A DNA stretch of 64,000 nucleotides from Nostoc foliaceum FACHB-393 (GCF_014698505.1 NZ_JACJTD010000042.1:1-64000), one strand, 5' to 3'. Shown: positions 28,210 to 38,488, counted from the first letter of the stretch. The notes: a model not told the origin generated them from the letters alone. A program made the numbers and translations.

Positions 28210-28514
28210 TATTTCTAATGAATTATTGAACTTTTTAAATAACAATTAATCTATTAATAGATGAATCACCACAGTTATTACACACCTTATAAAGGTAGTT
28301 ATTAGGAGTAATTCAGCAATCAATAAAATCCCAAGTATTTTACCTGAGCATGAAGTTGACTGCACATGGCTAATAAGGGCGAGTTTTAACTAAGTGTTCA
28401 TACAAATACGAAATTATTCTTTAGGTAGAAAAAGTAGCTAAATTTTTTACCACAGACGAAATTATCAACTAGCTAGGCAAGCAAAACCTGAAGTCAAAAT
28501 CATAAAACTTGTAC

Positions 28515-28970
28515 ATGATAATACACAACGGCTCTTATATCTGGTTTCACGCAGGACAAACTGCCAGATGGGGAACTATAAATGCGATTAAAGCATTGCC
28601 ATACTTAATGGTTGCATATCAAATCGACGGACAATGGTATAGTGATCCCGATTTTTTATCACCAAAAAGTCCAGAAGCAAAACCAACAATCCCTATAAGT
28701 TCAGCAATTATTCACATACCAAAAACAACAGTTGAGCTACAACCAATTGTTCAATTATGTGCGGGATTTAGCAACATAAAAATTCACAGTCTTTGGGTGG
28801 TTAATGCTCCAGATCATGTATTGAAAGATATCTTCGAGTGCAAGCAATGGGACAGTATATCACCCAGACAACTATTAAAAACTCTGCACGAATTAATTCT
28901 TTATGGCTACGAAGTCAAAATACTTCCCGCTAAAAAGGAAACCATATCCCCAATCGAATGGATGGAATAG
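28515..28970 (+). CDS. Orphan protein (about 151 aa)
   Basis: Read from ATG 28515; a TTG two codons earlier is in frame. The N-terminal half is rich in aromatic and beta-type residues (SYIWFHAGQTARWGTINAI), the C-terminal half helical. It overlaps the next gene by 13 bases, so the pair is probably translated together. No family recognised. Confidence 0.5.
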   Translation: MIIHNGSYIWFHAGQTARWGTINAIKALPYLMVAYQIDGQWYSDPDFLSPKSPEAKPTIPISSAIIHIPKTTVELQPIVQLCAGFSNIKIHSLWVVNAPDHVLKDIFECKQWDSISPRQLLKTLHELILYGYEVKILPAKKETISPIEWME

Positions 28971-29800
28971 CAATGACTAATAGCAACCAACAACTCACAC
29001 TTTACTATCCTTGTGTAGTTCAAATTTTAGATCAGTTTGTACAGACAATATCAGCTGAGTTTTGGATACACAATCCAAGAACCGAAAAATGGCATTTGAT
29101 ACCATTTAAAAATGGTGATAGCAGCATATCAGATGATACATATACGACAGCACCACGTATAAGGGCATATCTTAATGAAGAATATCTATCAATAGAAGCC
29201 TTGTTTCAAGCCAAAAAAGAGGAAAGTGTAGACTATCCCATTCGACATAAAAGAACTTATCTTACAGTTAAGGGTGCTGCATCTCACAAACTATTCTGGA
29301 CATGGACAAATCCTCAGACCAATAAAATTGAACGCATCCATTGGCATCCTTTAGCTATAAAAGTAAAGGCAAGTGAAGATGACCGAACTGACTACTCAAA
29401 TATAACTCCAGTCAAGATTGTAAATGGAAAATTAATTACACTTGAAAAGGACAATCTACCATCAAATAGAGCAGCTTTTTCGGAGTTTCTTGCAGACAGG
29501 GAAGAAAACCTCCGCGTTGCACTTGAAGCCCTAAAATCACCCAATCCTGATGCAGCCCTTGAACTGCTAGCCATCATGGAAGAAATATCCAAAGACTGCT
29601 TCTACGCCAGTTGGATTATGGGCAATGGATACAATTTAGAATCAATTCTTAAATCATGGGATGGCAATAGCAACGTCAGCTACGGTGGTGGGGAAATTAC
29701 ACAGCAACAGTTAGCACTAATGCACGTTCTTTCTGAACTATCCCAAGGTTGGTGGTTTTGGGATGAAGATCAGGATACTGGGGTAATTTTCCAAAGTTAA
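28958..29800 (+). CDS. Orphan protein (280 aa), coupled to the preceding gene
   Basis: The start at 28958 lies inside the end of the previous gene; ATG 28973 is a second option that would remove the overlap. The first 130 residues are strand-rich (WTWTNPQTNKIERIHWHP). A helical stretch with acidic character follows (about 165-215), and the C-terminus has GWWFWDEDQDTG. No known catalytic motif. The next 291 bases carry no gene. Confidence 0.5.
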   Translation: MDGIAMTNSNQQLTLYYPCVVQILDQFVQTISAEFWIHNPRTEKWHLIPFKNGDSSISDDTYTTAPRIRAYLNEEYLSIEALFQAKKEESVDYPIRHKRTYLTVKGAASHKLFWTWTNPQTNKIERIHWHPLAIKVKASEDDRTDYSNITPVKIVNGKLITLEKDNLPSNRAAFSEFLADREENLRVALEALKSPNPDAALELLAIMEEISKDCFYASWIMGNGYNLESILKSWDGNSNVSYGGGEITQQQLALMHVLSELSQGWWFWDEDQDTGVIFQS

Positions 29801-30091
29801 ACTTACAGGGGAATCGCCTGATTATTTGGGCTGGGAGTATTGCGATCGCTGTACAAGATCGGGAATGCGCTACTGTTAATCGTAAGCGCATTTTTTACAC
29901 TCAGTATATCGAAGGTTAATTTTGAGTATGGGAAAGATGGCGATATTTGAGAAAAGCGTCTAAGACACTTACTTCGAGCTAAGAGTAAGTATCTACCCCT
30001 GTGTAGCAACTGGTTAATCTCTATTTTCAGTCGTTTTAGAGAATAACGATCTCATATCCACTACAGATTATTATTTAGTGATGAATTATAC

Positions 30092-30505
30092 TTACAACTC
30101 CATATCGCAATTCCGAGTTGGAGAAAATTGATATTGCCTTTGCCTTGCAGCCGCTATTTCAAAAGAGGTATCAAATTCCGTAACCTTTGTTCCAAGTTTT
30201 AATTCCTCGTATAAAGGCACACCATCACCGTCATTATCACTAAGAAGAATCTTGGTCATGATATGAGCTGGGACAACCTGCGCGAGGCGATTTACTACAT
30301 TAGCAACAAACTCGTTAGATGCTTCGCAGCTATTAAGGTATCTAATCAAAGCATCAGCAGTAGCCTCAGTCATCTTAGCTGGATTTTTTACCCCCGCTTC
30401 CAGAATAAAATCATCGTAAATAGCTTTCTCCCTATCAGTAAAATTTTCCTTGTAAGCTTGTTGGATAATTAATTCAGCCTGCTGTTGTTGATTTAAAATT
30501 GTCAT
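30092..30505 (-). CDS. Orphan with one EF-hand-like calcium loop
   Basis: 137 residues, helical. Near residue 90 the segment LLSDNDGDGVPLYEEL has the DxDxDG...E pattern of an EF-hand or dockerin-type calcium loop. The rest has no recognised domain. It is divergent from the small gene at 30541, with 35 bases between the starts, so both promoters overlap. Confidence 0.5.
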   Translation of the reverse strand: MTILNQQQQAELIIQQAYKENFTDREKAIYDDFILEAGVKNPAKMTEATADALIRYLNSCEASNEFVANVVNRLAQVVPAHIMTKILLSDNDGDGVPLYEELKLGTKVTEFDTSFEIAAARQRQYQFSPTRNCDMEL

Positions 30506-30540
30506 AGTGGTTTTTAAATATTGTTAAAGGAGTAACAGAT

Positions 30541-30771
30541 ATGACACATTATGTTTGCGATTTGTATGGCAATACAAACTGGAAGATTCCAGTAGAAGAA
30601 GTCGCCGCTAGAACATTCAATACAGAACAAGAAGCACAACAATGGTTCCAAGAGAAGTGTTCTGATAACAGTATTGAATTTAGTGGCTTCCATGACACTG
30701 AACGCTACATCACTAACTGGGTTTCCTGCAACGGACAAGAAGTTGGTGAAATCACCAAACGCCCTACCTAA
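30541..30771 (+). CDS. Small orphan protein (76 aa) with strong ribosome-binding site
   Basis: AAAGGAG lies eight bases before the ATG, unusually good for this window. The product looks like a compact alpha/beta protein (TFNTEQEAQQWFQEKCSD, then ITNWVSCNGQEVGEI). Function unknown. Confidence 0.5.
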   Translation: MTHYVCDLYGNTNWKIPVEEVAARTFNTEQEAQQWFQEKCSDNSIEFSGFHDTERYITNWVSCNGQEVGEITKRPT

Positions 30772-30849
30772 TTGCAACAAATCCTAGTAGAAATTCAGAA
30801 AATTGTTTGTACCAGACAATTTTCTTCATCAAATTTAACGCCATATTAA

Positions 30850-32040
30850 ATGACGCTCATAGACGGACAGTTAATACGAGAACACGTAAAGCAAGAATGT
30901 CAAAAATACAAATCCATATTTCAAGCATCTCAAAAAGAAGTAGCAATCATCAGATTTGAGTCTTCAGAAAATGCCAGCAATGAATTAAGAGCTAGATATG
31001 AAGCAGCCAGAATCTCAGCAGAACAAAAAGTAGCTATTTTCAACGCTATTGGCATTACTCCCAATTATATTGTGCTGTCACCCAATATCGCAGTAGAGCA
31101 ATTTGATGGCATTGTTCAATCCATTAACGAAAACACCCAAGTCACTGCTGCTATTGTTCAATATCCAATTCCAGCTAAGTTTACAAGCTCAATTGGGCTA
31201 TTAGAGCCACAAAAAGATATAGATATCGTCCGCAGACAAAGCAACAATTTTTTTGAAAGTTGTGCTACTGCTGAAGGAATCGCCAGAATTGTTGAATCCT
31301 ACGCACAAAGAGATTCCAATGTTGCAGTTGTCGGCGGAGGTGGCTTTGCGGGCAATGGTGTCATCAAATATTTAGAAGCAAGTAGAATCAGCTGTTTCTG
31401 TTTGGAAGACGGCGATGACCTGACTAGAACTCAAGAAGCTGACATTGTAGTATCAGTCACCGGAAGACGAGGAATTTTCACGGACTATGTACTCCCCTCT
31501 CATCGCTTGGTTGTCGATGGTGGCTTTACACCTACTGCTTCTGGTGCTGCTGGCGATGTAGACCGCAGTGCTTACAGAATCCCCCAGAACATTACGCCCG
31601 TCCCTGGAGGTGTTGGCCCAATAGAAATGGCAATTTTAGCAGAACGTTTGGTAAAAATGGATTTGGGCATAGAACTTGGGAAATGGGACTATCAGCAATT
31701 ACAGCAAGAACAGATGCAACGCGCTACTATAATTGCCCCCATAGCTAGAGTGTTCTTCGCACAGCAAGCAACTGCCTATCCTCAATCCATTCGCACAGAA
31801 AAAGAAAACCTATTTGTCTTGGAAGGCAGTAACTACCAGATCAGCTTCAATAGCACCACGCAAAGTTTAACTGTTGCCAGAACCAATGAAAAGCTAACGC
31901 TGATTCGGCTAACTCTTGCAAGTAATCAAATTGAAACCGCCAGGGGTATAACAAACGAGGATATAGCAAGATGGCAGCAAATTCAAACTGCGATCGATTC
32001 AACAATAACGCAATCAACTGATAGAGGTATAGAGCTTTGA
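30850..32040 (+). CDS. folD-like: Divergent FolD-like (methylene-THF dehydrogenase/cyclohydrolase) with C-terminal extension
   Basis: 396 residues against about 290 for FolD. Recognisable FolD elements are VQYPIPAKF, LLEPQKDIDIV, the NADP-binding AVVGGGGFAGNG, ADIVVSVTGRRG and TPVPGGVGPIEMAIL. The catalytic helix reads ARISAEQKVAIFNAIGI: the Lys is kept, but the usual Tyr four positions before it appears to be Ser. The last 115 residues are an added domain of unknown type. FolD makes one-carbon folates for nucleotide synthesis. The stop overlaps a glycosyltransferase start (TTGA), so the two act in one pathway or at least are co-expressed. Confidence 0.7.
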   Translation: MTLIDGQLIREHVKQECQKYKSIFQASQKEVAIIRFESSENASNELRARYEAARISAEQKVAIFNAIGITPNYIVLSPNIAVEQFDGIVQSINENTQVTAAIVQYPIPAKFTSSIGLLEPQKDIDIVRRQSNNFFESCATAEGIARIVESYAQRDSNVAVVGGGGFAGNGVIKYLEASRISCFCLEDGDDLTRTQEADIVVSVTGRRGIFTDYVLPSHRLVVDGGFTPTASGAAGDVDRSAYRIPQNITPVPGGVGPIEMAILAERLVKMDLGIELGKWDYQQLQQEQMQRATIIAPIARVFFAQQATAYPQSIRTEKENLFVLEGSNYQISFNSTTQSLTVARTNEKLTLIRLTLASNQIETARGITNEDIARWQQIQTAIDSTITQSTDRGIEL

Positions 32041-32873
32041 AACTATCAATTATCACTGCAACCTACAATAGACCTATGCAGCTTGCATCTACTGCACTGC
32101 CAAGCATTCAAAGTCAAACTGACCGCAATTTCGAGTGGGTCGTCATCAATGATGGCGCTAATCCTGATACCAAAGATATCATCAACAGCATTAAGGCAAG
32201 AGCTGATTTTCCCATCAGTTACATTGAAATGGAACACCCTGATCCGAGCAGTGGCTTTGGCTTGTGCTACGCTCGAAACCTGGGACTAGATGCAGCTGGT
32301 GGTGACATTGTTTCATACCTGGATGATGACAACAGCATTGCTCCTGAATTTGTTGCCTCAATGCGGCAGTACTTTGAACAACATCCCAATGTCCGATACA
32401 GCATGGCAAGACAGCAGCGCCGCCGCGATGTCATCCGTAATGGTAGTCTTGTTCGCCAAGGGAAACCGTTTATTTCGCCTAGCAATTGCTGCTCCTTACA
32501 GCAGCTTCTATGGCAACAAGAGATATTCGACAGCAATGGTTTCGTCCACTACCGAAGCAATGCACCTAGATGGAACCCCCAGTTTCAAGTATTCGCGGAC
32601 TACGAGTATTTGCTGCAATGCGCTTGCATCTGGGGTGAAGGTGGCTTTGATCTCAATAACAGCATTCTTGTTAACTATATTCAGTCTTCTATCGGTATTA
32701 TTGGTAGTTCCAACTATGAGCAATGGGCAACTGAGCTATCGCTGATTGTCAGTAACCAAGCAAACTATTTCATCCTTCAGGACAATGCTGTTGAACCCTT
32801 AAAGCAGCTTGTAAACGCTTATAGTACTAAAGGAAAAATCTCATTAACGCCAAAAGCATTTGCCCTTCTTTAA
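32037..32873 (+). CDS. Family-2 glycosyltransferase
   Basis: 278 residues, beginning at TTG 32037 within the folD-like stop. It has the GT-A nucleotide-sugar fold: LSIITATYNRPMQLAS at the start, WVVINDGAN, ARNLGLDAAGGDIVSYLDDDN (DxD metal site, about residue 98), and FADYEYLLQCA (acidic acceptor-side motif). There are no membrane helices, so the product is cytosolic. Acceptor and sugar are not predictable. Direct coupling to a folate enzyme is unusual. Confidence 0.8.
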   Translation: MKLSIITATYNRPMQLASTALPSIQSQTDRNFEWVVINDGANPDTKDIINSIKARADFPISYIEMEHPDPSSGFGLCYARNLGLDAAGGDIVSYLDDDNSIAPEFVASMRQYFEQHPNVRYSMARQQRRRDVIRNGSLVRQGKPFISPSNCCSLQQLLWQQEIFDSNGFVHYRSNAPRWNPQFQVFADYEYLLQCACIWGEGGFDLNNSILVNYIQSSIGIIGSSNYEQWATELSLIVSNQANYFILQDNAVEPLKQLVNAYSTKGKISLTPKAFALL

Positions 32874-32918
32874 ATCTAAAGAAGCTTGTCAACAGCGCTG
32901 AATCTAGCCTGAAGTAGA

Positions 32919-32953
32919 GAGTCAGGAGGCATCTTTATTCTGGCTTCTGACTC
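32919..32953. terminator. Convergent hairpin between glycosyltransferase gene and ilvD
   Basis: GAGTCAG pairs with CTGACTC with a 21-base interval; it sits between two gene ends that face each other. Its sequence resembles the dispersed GTCAGAATTCAG repeat family. Confidence 0.45.
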
Positions 32954-32998
32954 CTCAAAACTTTAAAAGTGAAACTTAAATGGCTATTGGCTTAATAA

Positions 32999-34690
32999 CT
33001 AGTTATTGAACAAATCTAAATCTGTCACAGCCCCAAGACTGCTAGAAGATACTAATTTGGCATATTTCGCCAACACGCCTTTAGTGTAACGTGGAGCGGG
33101 GGGCTGCCAGTTGGCACGACGACGAGCCAATTGTTCTTCAGGTATATTCAACTGCAATAAACGAGCGGGTGCATCAATCGTAATACTATCGCCTTCTTCT
33201 ACAAGAGCGATCGCACCACCAACTGCTGCTTCAGGAGCAACATGACCAACCACCATACCGTAAGTACCGCCAGAAAAGCGCCCGTCGGTAATTAATCCCA
33301 CCGCATCACCCAATCCAGCCCCGATAATTGCTGAGGTGGGAGCCAACATTTCCCGCATTCCAGGGCCACCCTTGGGCCCTTCGTAGCGGATGACGAGAAT
33401 ATCACCAGGTTGAATTTTACCCGCTAAAATTGCATCTAAAGAAGCTTCTTCCGATTCAAACACTCGTGCAGGCCCGGTAATCACTGGTTTTTTCACCCCA
33501 GTAATTTTGGCGACAGCCCCTTCTGTTGCCAAATTACCTCTAAGAACGGCTAAATGTCCTTGGGCATACATTGGGTTATTCCAAGGACGAATCACATCTT
33601 GATTGGCGGATGGTTCTGCTGGGATGTCTGCTAATATCTCTGCAATGGTTTGTCCGCTAATGGTCAGGCTATCACCATGCAATAAGCCATGCACGAGTAG
33701 CATCTTCATGACTTGCGGAATGCCACCAGCTTTGTGCAAATCTGTAGCAACATATTTACCACTTGGTTTTAAATTACACAAAACGGGAACACGGGCGCGG
33801 ATAGTTTCAAAGTCGTCTAGGGTTAACTCTACATTAGCAGCGCGAGCGATCGCTAAGAAATGCAATACAGCATTGGTCGAACCACCCACTGCCATAATCA
33901 CAGAGATAGCATTCTCGATAGATTTGCGAGTGATAATTTGGCTGGGTAAGATTTGTTTTTTGATGGCTTCGACTAACGCATAAGCCGATTTTTCCGTGCT
34001 ATCAGCTTTTTCGGCATCTTCGGCTGCCATTGTTGAGGAATAGGGCAAACTCATTCCCATCGCTTCAAATGCTGAAGACATGGTGTTAGCTGTGAACATT
34101 CCTCCACAAGAACCAGCGCCAGGACAAGCGCGACTTTCGACTTCTAATAATTCCTTTTCGTCAATTTTTCCAGCGCTATATTGACCTACTGCTTCAAAAG
34201 AACTGACTACGGTTAAATCGCGTCCGTTGTAGTGACCGGGTTTTATTGTGCCACCGTAAACGAATATTGCAGGGATATTCATCCGAGCGATCGCTAGCAT
34301 TGCCCCTGGCATATTTTTATCACAGCCGCCGATAGCTAGCACACCATCCATACTTTGCCCAGTACAGGCGGTTTCGATGGAATCGGCGATGACTTCCCGC
34401 GATACTAGGGAATATTTCATCCCTTCTGTTCCCATTGAAATCCCATCACTGATGGTAATTGTGCCAAACATTTGTGGCATTGCCCCAGCGGTTTTTATCC
34501 CAGCCTCTGCTATGAGCGCCAGTTGATTTATCCCCATATTACAGGGGGTGATGGTGCTGTAACCGTTGGCTATACCGACAATGGCTTTGTTGAAATCTTC
34601 ATCTTTAAAACCAACTGCCCGCAGCATAGCTCGATTTGGCGATCGCTGTACCCCTTGCGTTACAACTTGGCTTCTTAAGTTCTCCGACAT
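32999..34690 (-). CDS. ilvD: Dihydroxy-acid dehydratase
   Basis: 563 residues from ATG 34690; an upstream in-frame start at 34753 adds 21 untypical residues. Highly conserved IlvD features are [27 protein letters not shown] and [16 protein letters not shown] (iron-sulfur cysteines), and [19 protein letters not shown] near the C-terminus. It dehydrates dihydroxy-isovalerate and -methylvalerate in valine/isoleucine/CoA-precursor synthesis. It is normally chromosomal in cyanobacteria, so its presence among plasmid genes is notable. A LysR gene is divergent, 105 bases away. Confidence 0.97.
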   Translation of the reverse strand: MSENLRSQVVTQGVQRSPNRAMLRAVGFKDEDFNKAIVGIANGYSTITPCNMGINQLALIAEAGIKTAGAMPQMFGTITISDGISMGTEGMKYSLVSREVIADSIETACTGQSMDGVLAIGGCDKNMPGAMLAIARMNIPAIFVYGGTIKPGHYNGRDLTVVSSFEAVGQYSAGKIDEKELLEVESRACPGAGSCGGMFTANTMSSAFEAMGMSLPYSSTMAAEDAEKADSTEKSAYALVEAIKKQILPSQIITRKSIENAISVIMAVGGSTNAVLHFLAIARAANVELTLDDFETIRARVPVLCNLKPSGKYVATDLHKAGGIPQVMKMLLVHGLLHGDSLTISGQTIAEILADIPAEPSANQDVIRPWNNPMYAQGHLAVLRGNLATEGAVAKITGVKKPVITGPARVFESEEASLDAILAGKIQPGDILVIRYEGPKGGPGMREMLAPTSAIIGAGLGDAVGLITDGRFSGGTYGMVVGHVAPEAAVGGAIALVEEGDSITIDAPARLLQLNIPEEQLARRRANWQPPAPRYTKGVLAKYAKLVSSSSLGAVTDLDLFNN

Positions 34691-34759
34691 AGTTACATCA
34701 TCCTCTGACTTCCATGTATGAGTATCATAGATAGCAATTTTTGATATGTCCAATATATA

Positions 34760-34784
34760 TTTATAAGTATTTGAGACTTATAAA
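34760..34784. promoter_or_regulatory. LysR-type operator in the ilvD/lysR divergent promoter
   Basis: TTTATAAG and CTTATAAA form a perfect 8-bp inverted repeat with a 9-base spacer, an interrupted palindrome of the size and symmetry LysR proteins bind. It ends 11 bases before the lysR ATG, where binding would repress lysR, and lies about 70 bases from the ilvD start. Confidence 0.6.
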
Positions 34785-34795
34785 ATATCAAAACT

Positions 34796-35680
34796 ATGGA
34801 ACTGCGACACCTGCGCTACTTCATTGCTGTAGCTGAAGAACTGCACTTTAGTAAAGCCGCAGAGCGACTTCACATCGCTCAACCGCCCTTAAGCCAGCAA
34901 ATTCAGCAGCTAGAAGCAGAATTAGGGGTGGAACTTTTTCAACGCAAAACCAAACGACAGGTGCAGCTAACGGAAGCTGGACAAGTATTTTTGCAAGAAG
35001 CTTATCAATTGTTCGCTCAACTGTCCAAGGCAATTGATCTGACTCAAAGGACAGGTAGGGGTGAGAAAGGACAACTACGAATAGGTTTCACCAGCTTGGT
35101 AACTTACGATTTGCTGCCTGTGATTTTGCGGCGGTTTCGAGAACAGTTTCCAGAGGTGGAGTTAGTATTGCAGGAATTAACGACAACTCAGCAAGAACAA
35201 GCGCTATTCAATCACCGCATCCATGTAGGTTTTGCCCATCCACCTTTAGAAGACAACACTCTCAATCAAGAATGCATTCAGCAAGAAGTTTTAATTGTGG
35301 CTATGTTGGAAACTCATTTCTTAGCTAGACAAGAAAATATTTCAGTGCGCGAGCTAAAAGACGAAAATTTTATTATGTTCCCCCGCCATTTGGGCCCCGG
35401 ACTTTACGATCAAATCCTGAGTCTCTGTCAGCAAGGAAATTTCAGCCCCAAAGTGACTCAAGAAGCAATCCAAATGCAGACAATTATCGGGCTAGTGTCA
35501 GCAGGAATGGGGATTGCGATCGTACCGTCTTCTTTGCAAAATCTTCAAAGGGCTGGTGTAGTTTATCGCACTTTAGAAGAAAAAACACCATTAGTAGAAA
35601 CGGCTGTAGTGTGGCGACAAGAGGATATGACACCTGTTTTACGGGAGTTTCTACAAATTGTCAGAAGTATCTGTGGTTAA
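34796..35680 (+). CDS. LysR family transcription regulator
   Basis: 294 residues. The N-terminal winged helix-turn-helix is canonical (MELRHLRYFIAVAEELHFSK, LHIAQPPLSQQIQQLEAELG, FQRKTKRQVQLTEAG). The effector domain (about 90-294) resembles the BenM/CatM-like subgroup that responds to small organic acids. It is divergent from ilvD and has a palindrome at its own start, so autoregulation and control of ilvD are likely. Confidence 0.9.
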   Translation: MELRHLRYFIAVAEELHFSKAAERLHIAQPPLSQQIQQLEAELGVELFQRKTKRQVQLTEAGQVFLQEAYQLFAQLSKAIDLTQRTGRGEKGQLRIGFTSLVTYDLLPVILRRFREQFPEVELVLQELTTTQQEQALFNHRIHVGFAHPPLEDNTLNQECIQQEVLIVAMLETHFLARQENISVRELKDENFIMFPRHLGPGLYDQILSLCQQGNFSPKVTQEAIQMQTIIGLVSAGMGIAIVPSSLQNLQRAGVVYRTLEEKTPLVETAVVWRQEDMTPVLREFLQIVRSICG

Positions 35681-35725
35681 TTAGTCAGTTATGGCAATAA
35701 CAAAAACCACTACTTTTGACTAACG

Positions 35726-35750
35726 CCTACCTGCTAAAACAGCAAGTAGG
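35726..35750 (+). terminator. Terminator after lysR, abutting the next start codon
   Basis: The stem CCTAC-c-TGCT / AGCA-a-GTAGG has a 5-base loop, followed by TAACTTTTT and then the ATG of the helicase gene at 35760. Confidence 0.65.
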
Positions 35751-35759
35751 TAACTTTTT

Positions 35760-38480
35760 ATGACCCAGCTTGAATGGTTACAAGCAAATAAACAGGTTTA
35801 TTCTAAAGAACATGGTGTTATCCATATCGCCGCCATCATCGAGAAAAATCTTTACTTCAAAAAGGGAAGTGTAAATCAAATTATTTTTGACTGGGAGCAG
35901 GAGGTAAATAGCGGTAATTTATTACCTCTTAATCAAGCACCAACAGGTAAAAGTATTCTGTACCAAGAAATAGCAGCTATTCTTGATGGCTCAGGAAAAC
36001 TACAAAATTGTGATGTAATTCCGGCTCAAGAAGCTAAACTTTGTCCCATACCAGATGATATTCACCCTCTAGTTAAACTTGCCTTAAATAAGTCAGGAAT
36101 TACACAACTATATTCTCATCAAGTCGAAGCATGGGAGGCTTACAAAAAAGGGGAAGATATCATTCTCCAAACTCCTACCAGTAGTGGTAAAAGTATCTCC
36201 TTTTTAATTCCAATCGTTCACGAGTGCCTAAAAGGTAAATCAGCTTTAGTATTTTTTAACTTGAAAGCACTTGCATTTGATCAGGTAGAGAAAATTCGCT
36301 CGTTTGTTAGCCACTTAGATGAAGAAATTCGCCCCCAAATTATCAATATCAATGGTGATATTCCTCCCCAGGAGCGCAAACAACTTTACAGCCATCAACC
36401 CTCAATTTTATGCGTGACACCCGATGTATGGAACCACGAACTAAACAACTATCAGTTTGATTCAAACTGGGGATTTAGGGAAACAATCAGAAAAATTTCA
36501 ATCATCGTCTGTGATGAAGCGCATTTCTATCAAGGCATATTTGGCTCACACTTTGCCCTACTTAATCGGCGAACTCAATTAATGATAGAATCTGCTGGCA
36601 ATAATATTTCTAAATTACAGTACATCTTTGCTTCTGCAACAATTAGTAACAGCAGCGAAATTGCCCAGAAGATATCCAATCGAGTAGAACAAAGCAACCT
36701 TGCTATTATCGACCAAAGTGGGGCAAAACGCTCGGAGATTACTTTCCTTAGCCTCAAAGCACGAAACAATACTCTTTACCAAACTGCCCAAGTTGCAGCC
36801 ATGCTTGTAAGTAAAGGAATAGTCGGGATTTGTTTCTGCGATAGTAGAGAACTGGTAAAGGTTTTAACTAATGCCATTCGTAAAGCTTTAGTGGAGATGC
36901 AACTGCCTCACTTGGGAGAAAGCATCTCAGCATTTTATGGCAGCATGAAGGCAAATCAGCGGAACAAAATTATTGCAGATATACAGGGCGGTAAGGTCAA
37001 GTTCATTATATCCACGAGTGCTTTAGAAGCGGGTCTGGATATAGGGTCTATCGATGCAACTATCGTACATAGTTACCCAGGCTCAATTCTTGCCTTTCGC
37101 CAAAGGGCAGGACGTGCAGGCAGACAGGAAGCAGGGCTATTGGTGTTTATCCCATCGAAAAGGTCGATTATGGATTCTTACTACGCCAATCACCCGGAAC
37201 GCCTCTTATCTGATCCTCCAGAAATTATCAACTTTAACCACAATTATGAAACAATTTTGGAGCAGCACATTCTCGCCTGTTGCAAAGAAAGTAAACCGAC
37301 ACAAGCTCAAATTGCTCGACATTTTGGTACTTCTGGCGATGCGATTGCACGACAGCTAATCGGTAATAATCAACTGATTTTCAGTTATAACCAAAGACTG
37401 ACAACTAATCGAAACCTTGGTTATGTCTACTCAAAAATTAAATTCAGAGGTAACACTGACCAAAACATCAGTTATATCAATCAAGATAGCGCGGAAGAGT
37501 TTGAGGAAAGTTCGGCATCATCTGCGCTACGAGAAGTTTACCCTGGTGCTATATATCTTGCTCAAGACTTTGACGGCAACCCCGTACAGTATAAATCACA
37601 AGAGCTAAATTTAACCGAAGGTAAAGCAATTCTCAAGCCAATTGAGGCAACTAACTTATTTAGTCGTCCCGAAGGAAACCTAAATTTCGAGGAAATCAAA
37701 ATTGCAGGGGAAGCCAAAATTATCAATCTTTCCCAAGGGGCAGCTAGATTTACACCTGTTTCAGCCAAAATCAAAGAAGAAATTTACGGGTACAACTTGT
37801 ACAGGCTGGAACAAAAATGGACTTGCACTAATAACAGATGTCGCAACTTCAATTTAAATTTACCCGGACACATACAAACTTGTCCTGCTTGCAATACCCA
37901 ACTTATTGAACGAGAATTTGTCGAACTCTTGGAGGAAAATAAATACAAGGAAGCATTTGCTCTTAACTACAATACATTCTGCGTTAGGGTTGAAATTAAC
38001 GCTGATGCCAGAAAATATTTTTCAGCCGTCGTCAAAAATCTCCGAAAAGAGATACTCAACAAACAGAAATATATTTACAATGAAGAGAAACAACTATTTG
38101 AAAGCAATGAAACTCAGATTTGCGTTCATACTCTCGCGCACCAACTCATGCTCAGTTTACCACTTGTCGAACATGGAGCAAACAGTCGAGATATCGATTT
38201 CATGTTAATCGAAGTACCATCAAATCATAACATAGTAGGCTATTTCTTCGATACATGCGAACACGGTACAGGTATGTGCGATACTCTCATCAAGTATTTA
38301 GAAATTGCTTTTATGAAGGCAAAGTTTCTAGTAGATAATTGCCCTTGCAAATACGGTTGCTCATCTTGTACAACAATTCAACGCTGCCCTGATGATAACA
38401 AAGCACTGTTTAAATCAGTTGGGCTATCTCTACTGGAGGAAATAATCAATCCGACACAAACAAGAACCATTAATCAATAA
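35760..38480 (+). CDS. MrfA/Hrq1-like SF2 helicase with DUF1998 domain
   Basis: 906 residues. Helicase motifs are LQTPTSSGKSISFLIP (Walker A, about residue 142), CDEAHFYQG (DEAH, about 252), FASATISNS (motif III), ISTSALEAGLDIG (V) and FRQRAGRAGRQ (VI). The C-terminal part (about 690-890) has cysteine groups CTNNRCRNF, CPACNTQ and NCPCKYGCSSC with CP, the four-cysteine DUF1998/MZB layout. Family members (MrfA, Hrq1) unwind DNA in repair of crosslinks and bulky damage; relatives occur in DISARM. No DISARM partners are nearby, so a repair or replication-support role is more likely. Confidence 0.85.
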   Translation: MTQLEWLQANKQVYSKEHGVIHIAAIIEKNLYFKKGSVNQIIFDWEQEVNSGNLLPLNQAPTGKSILYQEIAAILDGSGKLQNCDVIPAQEAKLCPIPDDIHPLVKLALNKSGITQLYSHQVEAWEAYKKGEDIILQTPTSSGKSISFLIPIVHECLKGKSALVFFNLKALAFDQVEKIRSFVSHLDEEIRPQIININGDIPPQERKQLYSHQPSILCVTPDVWNHELNNYQFDSNWGFRETIRKISIIVCDEAHFYQGIFGSHFALLNRRTQLMIESAGNNISKLQYIFASATISNSSEIAQKISNRVEQSNLAIIDQSGAKRSEITFLSLKARNNTLYQTAQVAAMLVSKGIVGICFCDSRELVKVLTNAIRKALVEMQLPHLGESISAFYGSMKANQRNKIIADIQGGKVKFIISTSALEAGLDIGSIDATIVHSYPGSILAFRQRAGRAGRQEAGLLVFIPSKRSIMDSYYANHPERLLSDPPEIINFNHNYETILEQHILACCKESKPTQAQIARHFGTSGDAIARQLIGNNQLIFSYNQRLTTNRNLGYVYSKIKFRGNTDQNISYINQDSAEEFEESSASSALREVYPGAIYLAQDFDGNPVQYKSQELNLTEGKAILKPIEATNLFSRPEGNLNFEEIKIAGEAKIINLSQGAARFTPVSAKIKEEIYGYNLYRLEQKWTCTNNRCRNFNLNLPGHIQTCPACNTQLIEREFVELLEENKYKEAFALNYNTFCVRVEINADARKYFSAVVKNLRKEILNKQKYIYNEEKQLFESNETQICVHTLAHQLMLSLPLVEHGANSRDIDFMLIEVPSNHNIVGYFFDTCEHGTGMCDTLIKYLEIAFMKAKFLVDNCPCKYGCSSCTTIQRCPDDNKALFKSVGLSLLEEIINPTQTRTINQ

Positions 38481-38488
38481 TTAAGATT

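Noticed and set aside
34691-34753. Longer N-terminus of IlvD
   Set aside because: The family begins near MSENLRSQ; the extra codons run through the promoter region shared with lysR.
35760-38480. DISARM locus based on the DUF1998-type helicase
   Set aside because: No DrmA/DrmB/DrmC-like or paired methyltransferase genes are adjacent, and the helicase fits MrfA/Hrq1 repair proteins better.
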